From positions 935,383-999,382 of the forward strand of contig MU004187.1 in NCBI GenBank assembly GCA_010093605.1: 64,000 nt of DNA, in the 5' to 3' direction. The position numbers were made by a program, and so were the translations under genes. The stretch comes from Lophium mytilinum. Taxonomy: Eukaryota > Ascomycota > Dothideomycetes > Mytilinidiales > Mytilinidiaceae. Positions 45,363 through 57,438 of this stretch are shown piece after piece; the first letter of the stretch is position 1; the number at the start of each line of letters is the position of its first letter. Below the pieces are notes generated by a model. That model was not told the DNA's origin, searched no databases, and saw only the letters and a list, made by a program, of their open reading frames with translations.

Positions 45363-46590
45363 CAACTAGCAGGCAGCTGTTCGGTCAAAAGGCAGTCTGA
45401 TCTACGGCTTTGATCGTATTCGGAGGCTTAGACATATGTTTGATGGTTTGAAAACCCATGAGTTGGAGATACCGTGCTTGTACTCCATTATTTCCTACCT
45501 TATACCGCTGTAAGGAATAGCTCACCCAGCTGGCAGCCGTTCAGTCAACGAGGAGTCTGATATCCGAATTCTCGATATTGACATTGAGATCCTGGGCTTT
45601 GAAACCTCCTACGTGGACACAACACTGTTTGGGCGCTGCTCTTGCTGGGTACATACCGATGTAAGGGGTGGCGTAGCCGTCAAATCGCCGATCGGCAGAT
45701 AGGTAGTCTGATATCTCATGTATTAACCTTGGCTCTTTATCAATAACTTTCGGACGCGGGTGCATGGATATAACGCTCTTCGAGCTCCGCTCTTGCTCAT
45801 TTGAAACCACTGTTAGGAGATTCCAGCTAGTAAGTGACCCGCTAGTCAAGAGGTACACAATCGGTCGGAAAATATGTTGACATTATGTTGGCGTTCTTGC
45901 TTACTCGAAGCTACTGTGAGGAGCACCTCAGCTGATAGGTAGGTGACCCGTCAAATAGTATTTTGATCTCCGGTGTATCAAGCCTAGCATCGTATTCGGA
46001 GGATTTGCCGGGCCAATGACACTGCATGAGGTAGCCCAGATAACAGGTAACAGGCCCGGCAAGAAGAAGCCTGATATCCGCTCTAGGCACCGTAGCATGG
46101 TATTCGTAGCCATTGCTTGTATCATAGCACTGTCGGGAGTGGCGTGGCTAACAGGGAAGTAGGCCGCCAAAAGGCTTCTTGATATTCGCGGTGTGAGCAA
46201 TGACATCGGGCTCGGAGTTCTTTTCTCGCTCTATAGCACTGTCAGGAGATGGCCTAGCTGGTAGATAGCTGACTAGCTAAGAGGCAACTTGATTCCTACT
46301 GTGTTGTCATTTACATTGTAAGTACTGTGCCCTAAATGCAGGAGCATGCAAGCCCTACAGCTCAGGCTTTACTTTTGTTTCCTTGATAACACTGTTGGGA
46401 GTAGCCTAGAGGACAAGTTACCAGGCGGTCAAAAGCTAGTCTGGCTTGCTGTGCGTGAATATGTGTATCAGTAGCCGGGATATTCAATACTTAGAGAAGT
46501 GTCTTGTTCGTTCAATAGCACTGTAAGGAGTGGCTCAGCTGTCAGATAGCTGGTCAGTGAAAAAGAAGCCTGGTTCTCACTGGCATAGAA
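45345..46590 (+). repeat. Diverged satellite array, about ten units of 110-150 bp
   Basis: A core of the form CACTGT(C/A)AGGAGTGGC followed by AGCTG..AGgTAGCTGaCC and aGtCAAaAGGCaGcCTGAT recurs near 45347, 45507, 45640, 45802, 45907, 46010, 46127, 46236, 46387 and 46518. Copies are strongly diverged and spaced about 105-165 bases. No coding potential is seen. Confidence 0.75.
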
Positions 46591-46797
46591 AAGAAGGAAT
46601 CATCGGCGGGATCAAGGAGAATAATGAACGGAAGGTGCAGGAGCGAGTGGCGCTCTGGACATTCAATGGAACACAGTTCCAAGGCAAACCACAGATCTGG
46701 AAGTCACTTAGAGGCAAGGAAAGAGCATATTTAGAGGAGTAGAAAGGATTAAAGAGCCGCCAGAGGGCTAGCAACATCGTGCTTTTCCATGGCTTAC

Positions 46798-47619
46798 CTA
46801 AATACAAGAAGCACTCAGGTCCTCGATAGTGTACGAGCTAGAATTTTGAGTGTTCACCAAATGCTCCAAGACCCAGTCCCATTCATCGTCGTATTGCTCC
46901 AGGAAATCCTCCCCTTCAACATTGTCAAGCAATCCTCGCCAGTAGTTATGGGTGTCGAGGTAGATCTGCCACTCCACGCGCGGTATCTCGCCATTTGGTA
47001 GTCGGCACTCGCAGATCCGCCCCACCTTACTGTGGTAATACAACATCGCGTCGTCTTGAGGGTCTATCCTAGCCATGGTGTCGTGCTCCTCCCAGTTCTC
47101 CATGGCCTTTGTGTACTCGTAGATGAGCTCGAGATAGTCGCCGCAGCACGTACACATGGAGCTCTTGCCGCCGTGTCCAACATTGCAGCCGCAGAGGTTA
47201 TGATCATCCAAAAGCTCTCCAAGGGTGTAGCTGTTGACCTTGTGAGCGCGGTCGGCTTTTCTCCCATCTTCGTCCTCGGACTCAGAGTCACTTTTCATCT
47301 CTTCGTCAGACTCGCTGTCTTCTCCCTCTTCGTCACCGCTCGATCCACCACCGTTTTCTTCTTCTGATCCTGAGTCGGCGTCCTGATCTTGTCTGACGAC
47401 TGCTTCTGTCTCTTGTTGGATGATGGCTTCTGGTGTATCGTCCGCCACATTGGCGTTCTCAATATTATCCACAACTTCTCTGCCGGCGCGATGTGAGTTA
47501 CCCACAAGGTGAACCCGGGCACCGCTGGGAGTGCAGAGAGACGTAGGCGAAGCTAGTGTATGAGTGAGTGGTCGTAGAGTCAGGTCGATCATCGTGTGAT
47601 GTTGCTGGACGGCGTTCAT
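46798..47619 (-). CDS. Acidic hypothetical protein with a Cys-rich segment
   Basis: 273 residues from ATG at 47619; the open frame extends upstream to a TTG at 47757 without ATG. An Asp/Glu/Ser-rich tract (about 85-125, e.g. GDEEGEDSESDEEMKSDSE) precedes CGCNVGHGGKSSMCTCCGD, which has five cysteines and a histidine and could bind a metal. The C-terminus is Trp- and Tyr-rich and ordered (WQIYLDTHNYWRGLLDNV). Another frame (to 47938) overlaps the 5' end. It abuts the satellite array on its 3' side. I do not recognise it. Confidence 0.5.
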   Translation of the reverse strand: MNAVQQHHTMIDLTLRPLTHTLASPTSLCTPSGARVHLVGNSHRAGREVVDNIENANVADDTPEAIIQQETEAVVRQDQDADSGSEEENGGGSSGDEEGEDSESDEEMKSDSESEDEDGRKADRAHKVNSYTLGELLDDHNLCGCNVGHGGKSSMCTCCGDYLELIYEYTKAMENWEEHDTMARIDPQDDAMLYYHSKVGRICECRLPNGEIPRVEWQIYLDTHNYWRGLLDNVEGEDFLEQYDDEWDWVLEHLVNTQNSSSYTIEDLSASCI

Positions 47620-49542
47620 GTTCGCTGATGTCGAGGCCCGAGTTCGAAGGCGGATCACGCCGGATGATGTCGGAAAGGATTGGAGGTCGAGAGGGTGCCG
47701 TCGGGATAGGTTTAGCAGTCTCCGAGACACGGGTTGCTGCCTCTGGATGGGGAGCAATGATACGATCTCGTAAGTTCCGTAATCGGCGAGTGTAGAAGCG
47801 CCAGCAGAAGCTGGTTTGATGGGTGTGGGTGTTAAAAAGGACAGAGTTGGCGGGGACGGCGTTCTTTTGTGGGTTTCCGGTTGCGAGGTCTGGTAGCTGT
47901 TGAGTGAATGGATTAGGTCGACTCGGGATTTGGAACACGCGCCATTTTGTCGCGTTTAGACATGGAAATCAACAATTCGGGAATAGGTTCGGTCCCACCT
48001 AGCCACAGCGCTTGCGGCCTCTTCCTACTTCTTTTTCCAGCAAATCTTTGGACGCCTGGAGAATTTCTAGCCCGCTAGTCTTTAACAAGGGCTCATACTC
48101 GCACGAAGTGTATTGCTGTGTTTTTATAAGGGTCTCAAGACTACGGTTGGTTATGAAGGTCTCTACATTTGGGATAATTCTTACTCAATTTTTGGTCTAG
48201 ACGCGCAGGGTCCGCATGGCTCTTCGGAAGTCATTGCAGTTGAGAAGAAAAGCACCAAAACTGCTCTCGCAAAAGCCTAGCGGCTACATTCAACCAGAAG
48301 AATGCATACGGTAACCCCTCATGATATGGAGGTTCCAAGATTGTTGGCAATCCTGATGTCCAGCCATGACTAGTTGTTGCGCGAGTCTAACTGTGTACTC
48401 CGCAACACCTCAGCGACTTTCCAGGTTGGCAGTAGGCTCTCCAACGACTTTCGGCATTACTACAAACTAGTTTACGTTAGAAATCAGGCTTTCCCTTGCT
48501 GCATCAGCATCTTAAACGCAACTGTGCCTTGGCACGTAGGCCAATATCTGTCTCCGTCAGTGTGCGAAAAGTCTCGAACATCTCCAACATGAGGCTTGCA
48601 GGTTCTGAACCCGTTATTCTAATGCATAATAAGAAGTTCGGGCTTGTGCGCTGTAGGAAGGTGGGTGCTGGGCTGGTTCAGCATCGCCGTCCAGCGGACG
48701 GCTGCGGAAAAAGGCAAAAAGATTTGCCCTTTTAGACAATTAAAGACCTCCAAATGGCAACATCACCACCAACAATAAAGGCGAAGGGTGGTATCAAGTA
48801 GCCTAATGATGATTAAAAAAGAAAAGACAAAAGTTCGCCCCCAGAGAGACTATAAGGAAGTCAATCTGGGGGGTAATCTTGTCGCCATACTCGATTGCGA
48901 GTTTGCCGCGCCTGCGGTTCGAACTTGAGACTTAATGAAATAGGACGTACCTGTTAAGTAGTTCGTGCCAATGTCGCATTGCGCCACTGACACGAACTAC
49001 GGATACTGGCCAAAAATCTTCGATATATAACACCCCTAAGAATGTGTCAATAGGCACACAGGCTCGCTCTCTGGTCCGGGCACGAGCGCATAACCCGCCT
49101 TCGAGACAGGCTGTAGACAAGTCGCCTCGCTCCATTTCGCGGCCGCCTTCATTCCACTCTATTCTATGCTTTACGAGCTTTTGAAGCCGCCCAACGTCTC
49201 CAGCTGCGGATGTCACGTGGCTTCACTTCCTTCAAGCTCTTCAACCTGCCGAGCGAATGTTAGCTGCTGCACAACAATCCAAAATCTCCCATCAGCATCC
49301 ACGATCGGTCTGCGAAGAGCCACGCCACCATCCCTTGTTCCGTCAGCCAGCGAGCCGGACTGTGAACATGCTCTCCCCATCTTTCAGTCACAGGCCATTG
49401 ACGACACCGCGACTCCGCTTTCAATTGCACCTTTCCTCGCCAGCTCCCATCCACGCGAACTTGTACCTTGTTTAACCCACGTTTTCGAAAATCGCAACCC
49501 CGTCATCACAACCTCCAAACGCGGATCGACGCGTTGCCATCT
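47620..49542. other. Region with no supported gene
   Basis: Short overlapping frames only. A GGTTCGAAC at about 48915 recalls a tRNA B box, but no acceptor or T-stem pairing exists. Confidence 0.5.
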
Positions 49543-51020
49543 ATGTCGCTACGACGTGACGAACACAGCGTATACCTTACAAAGACCCCGGCCAAGGTCA
49601 TTGAACTCGGATGGATACTGCTCGACGCAAAGGGCCATGGGTAGATGGAATTATGACATGCCGATGTCAAGGCTTCTACTCCCTGCTCCGTCACCAAACT
49701 CCAAACTCGCTCGACTTTGACCAGGATGCACAACCCCCGGACTACCTCTCGAGGCATCACCAGAGCCGCAAGAAGGCAGACCTCGTGTTGCTTCCTCGTG
49801 AGCACATACCCAAGATCCAGAATGACTGCGAAGCTCTTCTAGCCCAATGGCCAGCGCAAGGGGTTTCAAGCGGACCCGATTGTGAATGAGAATTTCGAAT
49901 AGCTCACGTTGGTATGCATGCGGATTGGGTCTCGCTGCTTATCAGCTTCTTTGGGATATGCCTTGTTCCAACGTCGAAAGAAGCTTTGTGCTAACCATGG
50001 TACAGGGGCATCATGCGTCCAAGTGCAGCTGAATACGGCCTTCCCCGTATAACAGCCATCGTCCTCCGCTACAATTCTTGCTCCCAACCCCACCACGACA
50101 GCAGTCCGCGCAGACATCGAGCTAGTTCACCACTGCCACAGTATCGCCTGCGAAATCGGGGTCAACAATATGCGTGCCGGCAAGGAGGTAGGCAACAAGA
50201 CCGTCGGCGTGCTGGACTCGGAGGCCCCGACGAATACGATGGAATTAAAGAGCTTCTGCATTCCGCTCGTGCAGCCAGAAGGTATTGTGGAGAGAGTCTA
50301 AGTGTGTGAAGAAGTATCTTGCGGTTCTGGATACTCTAGAGTCTAGGTGGACCCTGTCACGACAGCACGCACTGAACTCCCCGCAGCACAGCAGCGACCC
50401 CTCGCCGGCGTCGAGACCTCACATTCACTGCACCGTGTCAATGTGACTAGCGAATGGGTCACGCTATGCCTAGTTGGAAGAAAAGACGTCAAGACGGGGC
50501 GGCGAATGGCGCTGTGCAAGACAGGCCTGAGGACCTCCTCGATCTACATCCCTTTGCTAGATGCAAGCCTTAGCGACAATCGGCGAAAGGTAACCCGAGG
50601 ACTCGAACGCCCGGAGAATTAGCATGAGCAACAATCTAGAGCTAACGCATGCAGTGACTGACGGAACTACTTGGCGAGCGAAAGAAGGGAAAGCTCTTAC
50701 TATACTTGGAGTGCAATCGATCGGACCAAAATTTGGAGCCCGAGGAGAACATACTCACTGTTGGTCAAACTCACGGTATTCTCATGCTTTGGTCGGAAAA
50801 AATGGGCAAGCTGCTGAACAGCACGCTCTCGTACACCGCCGCGCCTCGGTTACAAGCTCTTCGCGTCCGTACAACCGTCGCAAGACCGCAGGTCCTACTC
50901 GAATATATTCTTTCACAGACTTCGTCTCCGCGATTGAGGGAATGGAGGATTAGATGGAAGAAATGTTGGCCCACAATCAACGTTCCAGCGAGCATATGGT
51001 TGGTTTCTTAGTACCGGCTT
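49543..51020 (+). pseudogene. Possible decayed gene fragments
   Basis: Several frames here look coding-like but do not join: a 33-codon frame at 49543, a frame with DFDQDAQPPDYLSRHHQS around 49710-49870, an open stretch after an AACAG acceptor at about 50058-50301 containing RADIELVHHCHSIACEIG, and two overlapping frames at 50624-51011. GTATGC...GCTAAC...TACAG near 49912-50006 looks like an intron. No family is recognised; this could be one decaying gene or chance. Confidence 0.3.
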
Positions 51021-51230
51021 TGACCACATCTCTCTAGAGACAGAACAATGGGCAGCGCTAGGAAACCACACCTATCTGCCGAGGCACTCTCGAACGCGCT
51101 TCTTGCGTCAAGCTGGAGAACAAAAGTCTTATGCTCGACACGGCGCTCGAATCGCGGTCTTGCCGTCCGTCTACAGTCTTCGTAGGACTATGTTTCCCCT
51201 GTCCCCTTGACAGAACTCGACGTCACGATG

Positions 51231-51286
51231 GAGAGAATGATTGATATTTACTCAAAAATCTGGAGAGAATGATTGATATTTACTCC
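51231..51286 (+). repeat. 24-bp direct repeat, 32-bp period
   Basis: GGAGAGAATGATTGATATTT plus ACTC occurs at 51231 and 51263 without mismatch. Confidence 0.9.
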
Positions 51287-51714
51287 TAAATCTCAATCCA
51301 ATCTACTCGCCCTACCGGCCCACCTCGTTCAGCCTCGGAGATGCCTTCGACACAGATTCCTAGCCCCACTCTTTCACTGATAAAGCCACCACTGCTCAAG
51401 ACTGTCAACAAGCTTGAAAAGACCAACCAGGAAGAGGGCAACCCCCTGTCTCTTGCTTGCCGCTTCAGACATCAGAGTGAATTGAAGATATTCAATTACG
51501 TCTGATGCCGTCCACAGAACCGCGCAACAGTGCAAAGTCGTGGCGGAGTAGTCTTCAAACGTCCACATATTACTCTCTTTGCGTTATCAATGGCTAAACT
51601 TGCAGATTCTTCGCACCTTGCATTTGACTATTACCGCGGAGGCGGAATGCGAACATAAGTCTTCTTGATTCTCCTCTTTTTTCAAAGTACATCTTTTTTC
51701 CGTGGTCGAACACT

Positions 51715-52245
51715 TAAATTTGGGCACCGACTCGTCTTCCCGAGCCGACTTCCTCATAGTCGAGTTCTCATGAGCGGTGCCAAAACCGAAACACCGTCCT
51801 GTGTTTGTGGTGGAAGTTCGCCGCCTTGAGCGTGCAGCAACTCTCCTTACCCGCACAGTGTACGCGACGCCTGGGCAAGAACCCCGACTCCTGGTAGCAT
51901 CCGTGGAGATCTGGGACAGAACTCTTTAGGTAGCAGTGGACGCCCAGGCTCATACATGTTTTCGCCATGGCCAAATACCTAGTTTTGGGCACCGACTGGT
52001 CTTCCAGAGTCGACTTCCTCATAGTCGAGTTCACAAGAGCGGTGCCGAGATCGAAACACCGTCCTGTGTTGTGGTGGACGTTCGCGGCTTTGAGCTTCGG
52101 CCTTGAGCTTGCAGAAACGTCTTAACCCACACAGTGTACGGGACGCCTGGGCAAGAACCTCGACTCCTGGTAGCAGCCGTGGAGGACTGAGAAATTGCGG
52201 CATTTGACTCACTGGACGCCCAGGCTCACACAAGTTTTGCTAGCT
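51715..52245 (+). repeat. 265-bp tandem duplication
   Basis: Two copies, marked by GGGCACCGACT at 51722 and 51987, are about 80 per cent identical by eye. Shared blocks include CTTCCTCATAGTCGAGTT, GAAACACCGTCCTGTGTT, GACGCCTGGGCAAGAACC and GGACGCCCAGGCTCA. The last two are partial inverted repeats of each other (CGCCTGGGC / GCCCAGGC). No frame is conserved. Confidence 0.85.
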
Positions 52246-54061
52246 ACACTTCCGATTTTCTGGAGCTTCCTAACCCCGCAAATTGCTAATGAAGATAGGA
52301 TTTTGCAAATAGCACTTGGATCGTGTCTCTTATCTTTCCGACGCGTTACTCCAGGGCCCTAAGACTTGGGCGAGACATTATGGAGTGAGGCTGGGGTTTT
52401 GTATAGAGACGGCACCGGTTCGCGACCTGGATTCTATTAACGAGCGAGATCAAGCAGAATTATAGCAGCACTCTTTTATGGCGCCTTTCCGATAACGACC
52501 CTCCAATTCGATATGTCCGGCCTATCAAATTAAATGACCAGTCCGTAAGGTATCTCTGGGGCCATCGACCGACGTACGTACTGCTCTTAGATGATCGCAT
52601 TCAATCGCTCGCGATTGGATGTCTTTTTACCCTTGAAAACACCTCTTACAAATTCTTACGATGCTTGCTGGCAGCTAACATTTCTCACGAACCATGAAGA
52701 CTGGGTTGGACACGGTGGACTCGATATTCCAGTATTGACGAGCCGCCTGCTTTATAACAGCAGAACACCCACTTTCGAGACCTCGCTAGTCCCACCGTCA
52801 TAGCTGTGTTCCCTTTAGCCTCGCTCCGCTCGGGTCATGAGTCTTGGCCTATCGTGGGCTAAGGCCTGAGGGCTTGCTCCTTCATAACCGATTTTCTCCA
52901 ACTACTTCAAGCCTCCTATCTGACCCGCAGATTTGCGTTTTCATGGTTGGATTGCCCGCGAGAGGAAAGAGTGGGCGTGATTTCAAAAGGTAAACAATTA
53001 TCTAGCGATAAAATGCAGGCGGGGGATACGCGGATATGCGGCGTGACAGTCGAGCTTCTCGGGAGGAAGAAAGCGAGGCGGAGAAAGATTTGTAGTTTAC
53101 TGTGGTGTCTACCCAGGATCTGGTGATTTCCCAGCAAGGAAAAGAATAATTAGGTGATTCATGTTCAGTCGCATTCTCAAAAACAACTACTTGAATGCTG
53201 TTTCCTTTCCATATCCCCCGCGAACTGCCGCCCAGAGAACTAGATATCCTCGGGCTGGGCAAACAATCGTTTTCAATCGCACGACACCAAAAAATCCGAG
53301 GTGAATGGTGTCATAGAATTTGGAAAGCAGACTTAACGGGGTGACTGCAAGGCTGCACTGTGAAGGTGTGGACTATCATCATAGGCCGCATGCTCCGGTT
53401 TTACTGGTAAATATATGGTGTCGCAGGTGGTCTCCAATTCTGGGGCCGAAGATGCCAGAGACTACACAGAGCATGTTCAATAGGGTAAAAGCTCTCCGAA
53501 TGCCACGTTGACGCACTCTGTCAAACTGGCTGATACAAAGACTCCAAGCTGCCGCGGACTCCATGACGGTAAAGACCATGTCCGTTGGCGCAGAGAGCCC
53601 ATGGTAGCCTGGCAGAGGATGCTAAACGCCATGCAATGCATACTTGAATGATTGAGTGCACCTTAGGCGCACCTGGAAGGTAGAATCTTGAACTGGCAGA
53701 TCGAGCCCGCCCCACCCAAACGCATCTCACCGCCAGCTACGCGTCTCCGCTGCTCAAAAAGCACCAGCAGCGAGCAGCACAACCTTCCCATGTGCAAGCA
53801 CCCTTCCACTACTTTCCACCACATTCCACGCCGTCCTTTCACCACCCACCCAACCTATCAGAACCCCCAGCCCGCTTAGTCATCCCTAGCGCCTTGGCGC
53901 CCCAAATCCATCCTCCGCCCTTTAAAAAGCCAGCCAGCCCCGGTCCCTCTGCTTCCTGCATGCACCTGCGTGAGTGACTTCGCGTGACATCGTCCGGATC
54001 GATCTCGACAACGGTGGCCCTGGCTCCGGCTGTGGCAATAATACTCGGGGTCTGGGAGCTC
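52246..54061. other. Region with no supported gene
   Basis: Short frames on both strands, none convincing. No repeats noticed. Confidence 0.45.
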
Positions 54062-54322
54062 ATGAATTCCTTCGACCTGCCCATTTCGGAGGGTACTGGT
54101 GGCCGGTCCACCGCCGGGGTAATCTTTGGATCTTACAAACACAAACACTTGGTGTGGACTCGGATGGGGCTTTTCTTCTTCGGGAGGGAGCGGGATCTGG
54201 GACGCGCTGGCTTTTTCATTGATGGGCTCGCCTGGTTGCGGGACTTCGAAGAAGAAGGGGGAATGGGTTTTGGTGCGGCTGGGATGTATCTTGGTTCCTC
54301 ATCTTCTTTTCTACTCCAATGA
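54062..54322 (+). CDS. Doubtful 86-residue frame
   Basis: ATG at 54062 opens MNSFDLPISEGTGG. The frame also runs upstream to 53984 without ATG. It contains MGLFFFGRERDLGRAGFFIDGL, partly matched by a frame at 42390-42570. Start and function are unknown; it may be a degraded exon. Confidence 0.25.
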   Translation: MNSFDLPISEGTGGRSTAGVIFGSYKHKHLVWTRMGLFFFGRERDLGRAGFFIDGLAWLRDFEEEGGMGFGAAGMYLGSSSSFLLQ

Positions 54323-54663
54323 CTATCGGTGGTGTATCGCACAGTGGGAGGAGTAGCCGGCATATTTCTTATTGGCTACCATACCTTTACGGTACACAAT
54401 CATTGTTCATTGCTGCTCCTGCCTTGCGTAGGACCGTGAAGAAGAAAGCGAGTGTCTTGGCGGATATGTCGAGTCGGCTTTCGGGTGTGGGTCTGGACCT
54501 GTTGTGGTGCTGTTGCGGTTGTTGCTGGGAGTTTTCGCATGCAAACGCGTGAGCAGCCAACAACGACAACACCTACGATCTTTGTGTCACCACACCAACA
54601 ACCTTCATAGCACGCGTTTTCTGGTACCGTACGCACACAATCAACGATTTACCAACCCCGACG

Positions 54664-55199
54664 ATGAGCACTGCGCGCGCAGACCAGCCTTCGAGCGCCC
54701 CCACGCCGAACCCTCCGCAGCCCGCAAAGAAAGGATTTTGGAAGCGGATTTGGAGCGTAGAATTTTTGCAAGACGAAGAGCGAGCGGAGAATACGAGCGG
54801 GAGAGCAAGTAAAGATCTCCGTAAGCCAGTTGAGAGCGAGATACTAGAGCGTCTAACAGAACAGTAAGAGAATCGCCATACTCCCGGCAACGTCACGCTA
54901 GTGCACGGCAGGCGCCTTTGGAGGGCTGAATCAGGCTCTACCTACATCAATGATCCTTGCTAACTTTCATATCTTATCTAGTATAGAAGAGATGGAGCGA
55001 ATGTACAGGTGCGGCTGGAACGCCGGAACGGCTGCAGGCCTGGTAAGAGCATGACGGTACCCGGGCGACATTGTCATTTTCATCAACCAGAAGCGCTCTG
55101 GCAGGTTGGTATCACGGCCTGTGTCTATTCAGAAATCCTGCTGACGCTGAAGTCTAATCCAGGACAGAAGAAATCGAGCGAATGTACAAGGGCGGCTAG
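54664..55199 (+). CDS. Small coiled-coil hypothetical protein, spliced
   Basis: Proposed exons are 54664-54863, 54982-55042, 55091-55104 and 55163-55199, for 103 residues; unspliced, the first frame stops at 54867 (67 residues). The first intron (GTAAGA...GCTAAC...ATCTAG) is convincing because it restores a helix: ILERLTEHIEEMERMYRCGWNAG. The last exon (TEEIERMYKGG) repeats part of exon 2, suggesting a local duplication. The N-terminus is Pro/Ala-rich, then KKGFWKRIWSVEFLQDEERAE. The third exon is only 14 nt and is the weakest part of the model. No family is recognised. Confidence 0.5.
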
Positions 55200-55970
55200 A
55201 GGCAATCGTGGCTCGAACGGATGCTGAGACGCATGTGGGGCCCTTGACCGTTTGAACGCACACGTTACGAAGCAATCGCAGCTTCGTGGAATGGTATACA
55301 ACTATGGTGCGTCCTCTGTCCTTTCGTCCGTTGCAAGTGGAGGAAGAAGTCCATGACGAAGGGCAAGGAATGGGTTAAGTATATGCAAAAAGGGCCGTTA
55401 AAACCACAAAACGGGGCGACAAAATCTTCAGCTGCCTTCTGGACTCCTTCGAGACCGATTTCGGCGACTCCAGAGGCACAAGAGGAGGTAGACGTTGCTA
55501 ATGTTGTTTTTTTCAGCACATAGCGTAGACAGGTCGTTGGGTCCAGCCAAGCACTAAATGCAGCAAACGCCATCCGCGGAACGCCAGCGAGTTCCCCACC
55601 CCGAGGGTAGCCGTCCTCTATTACTGCCGGAAATGCACTCCACAAAGCACAGCGAACAAGCTGCACCACTTGATTCGCCAATGCAAGCACCCATCGCCTT
55701 CGCTATCGTATGCCCCGAGATAAGCATGACGACCTGGTTTGCCGCATGTGGCCGTGCTCCCTCAGCAGACCACGAGGGCAGCACCAGCGACCATCGGAAC
55801 CGTGGTTGACGCGAGGGCTGTTATAAGGCCACCACTGGTCCTGCTCTGCTGCCAGTCACTGTCAAACTTCTAGCTTTCACTGCTTCTTGTGCTATAAAAC
55901 TGCACGCAGCATCCTGCCCTCCGCATTCAGCACCCCGCATCACCACCACCACGACAGCGTTCATATTACA
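55200..55970. other. 5' region of proline dehydrogenase
   Basis: No gene supported. A TATAAAA at 55893-55899 lies about 75 bases upstream of the PRODH ATG and is a likely TATA box. Confidence 0.5.
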
Positions 55971-57438
55971 ATGCCACCACGGCTGCAGCAGCTACGGCAG
56001 CTTGAACGCCTTGCAGGGCGTCCAGGGGCATTCCAGTTCGCACGCCATGTGCAGCAGAGCACCAAAAAGCATGCCTCTGTGGCCCCTCATGCTTCATTCC
56101 CAGGAGCACCAGCAGCCTCCAAGAAGTCCGGGCTGGCCCGCATGCCGACTTCCAGTGTCCTCAGGTCCTATCTCATCACATCCATGTCCTCTTCGCCGCC
56201 CCTATTAGCAGCATGTTTCGCAGTCCTACGGCGCATGCTGGACTCCAGGTCTGCGCTGATGAACGTGGAGCGGAACCCAGTACTGAACTGGCTGTTGAAG
56301 ACCACTTTCTACGCCCAATTTTGCGCTGGTTCGACAAGGAAAGAGGTGCAGACAAGCACTTCAGCTGCGAAGACAGATATGGGATATGATGGTATAATAC
56401 TAGAATTTGCGTTGGAGGTTCTGGATGGCGAAGGAGGGCCCGAGACCGCAGACAGCGCGACGACTGCGGCAGAGATCGAGACATGGCGGACGGGGATGCT
56501 GGAGTCGGTGTGGATGGCGGCTCCAGGGGACTTTATCGGTCTAAAGTAAGGACTTCTCCCATGACGCGTTCTTTGCAGCTGCTAATGCCTCCTTCAGGTG
56601 GTCAGGCCTCGGAAAGTACGCCCTCCAACTCCTCAAGGAAAAACGCGACCCCACTCCCCTGATGGAACGCGCCATAACCGAAGCCTGCGAAGCTGCAGCT
56701 GCAAAGAAAGTCCTACTGCTTCCAGGGGCTGAGGAGGAGGTATCTAACGCTGGGATCGAGAAATGGACACGAAGCATGCAAGAGCGCTACAACCGTAACG
56801 GCCCCGGCAACGCCATCATGTACACCACATACCAGTGCTACCTTAAGTCCGCCCACGCCAAGCTCGCCAAAGACCTCGCGGCCGCCCAAGAGGGAGGGTA
56901 TACCCTCGGCGTGAAGCTTGTCCGCGGCGCGTATCTCAACTCCGAGCCCCGCCACCTCATCTGGGACACAGTAGAGGAGACACACAAGAACTACGACGCT
57001 CTCGCCGCGTGTCTGCTCAAGCGCCAGTATGGTCCCGGACTGCAGCCCCTCGAGGGCGCCAGCAGCGACAAATTCCCCCAAATCGACCTCGTCCTCGCGA
57101 CCCACAACCACGACTCGGTCCGCAAGGCACAAGCAATCCGCAACGAGCAGGCTGCTCGAGGCGAGGAGCGCGTGAAGCTGGCTTACGCGCAGTTGCAGGG
57201 CATGGCGGACGAGATCAGCTGCGAGCTGGTGCAGGTGGCCGAGCAGGCGGCGGACAAGGCCCTCGACGCGCCACGGGTGTTCAAATGTATGACATGGGGT
57301 ACGACGGCTGAGTGTCTGAACTTCTTGCTCCGGCGGGCGGCGGAGAACAAGGACGCTGCGGCGCGGACGGTGGATACGCGGAAGGCTATGGCGAAGGAGC
57401 TGTGGAGGAGGACGAGGGGGTTGGTGGGGCTGGCTTAG
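55971..57438 (+). CDS. PUT1: Proline dehydrogenase, mitochondrial
   Basis: Two exons, 55971-56545 and 56598-57438, joined by a 52-bp intron (GTAAGG...TTCAG), give 471 residues. The enzyme is an FAD flavoprotein that oxidises proline to pyrroline-5-carboxylate, the first step of proline use as nitrogen and carbon source, with electrons passing to the respiratory chain. The N-terminus (MPPRLQQLRQLERLAGRPGAFQFARHV) is basic with no acidic run, as in a mitochondrial presequence. Barrel motifs are MYTTYQCYLK (about 266-275), GVKLVRGAYL (296-305), LVLATHNHDS (357-366) and FLLRRAAENKD (434-444), whose paired Arg bind proline. An open frame reaches upstream of the ATG to 55887 without another ATG. 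The delta-1-pyrroline-5-carboxylate dehydrogenase partner is not in the window. Confidence 0.95.

Noticed and set aside
44825-45413. Two paralogous 90-100-codon genes
   Set aside because: Neither frame has an initial ATG in the conserved part and both lie in a satellite family. Kept as repeat only.
48890-48935. tRNA-like GGTTCGAAC
   Set aside because: No T-stem, acceptor stem or A box around it.
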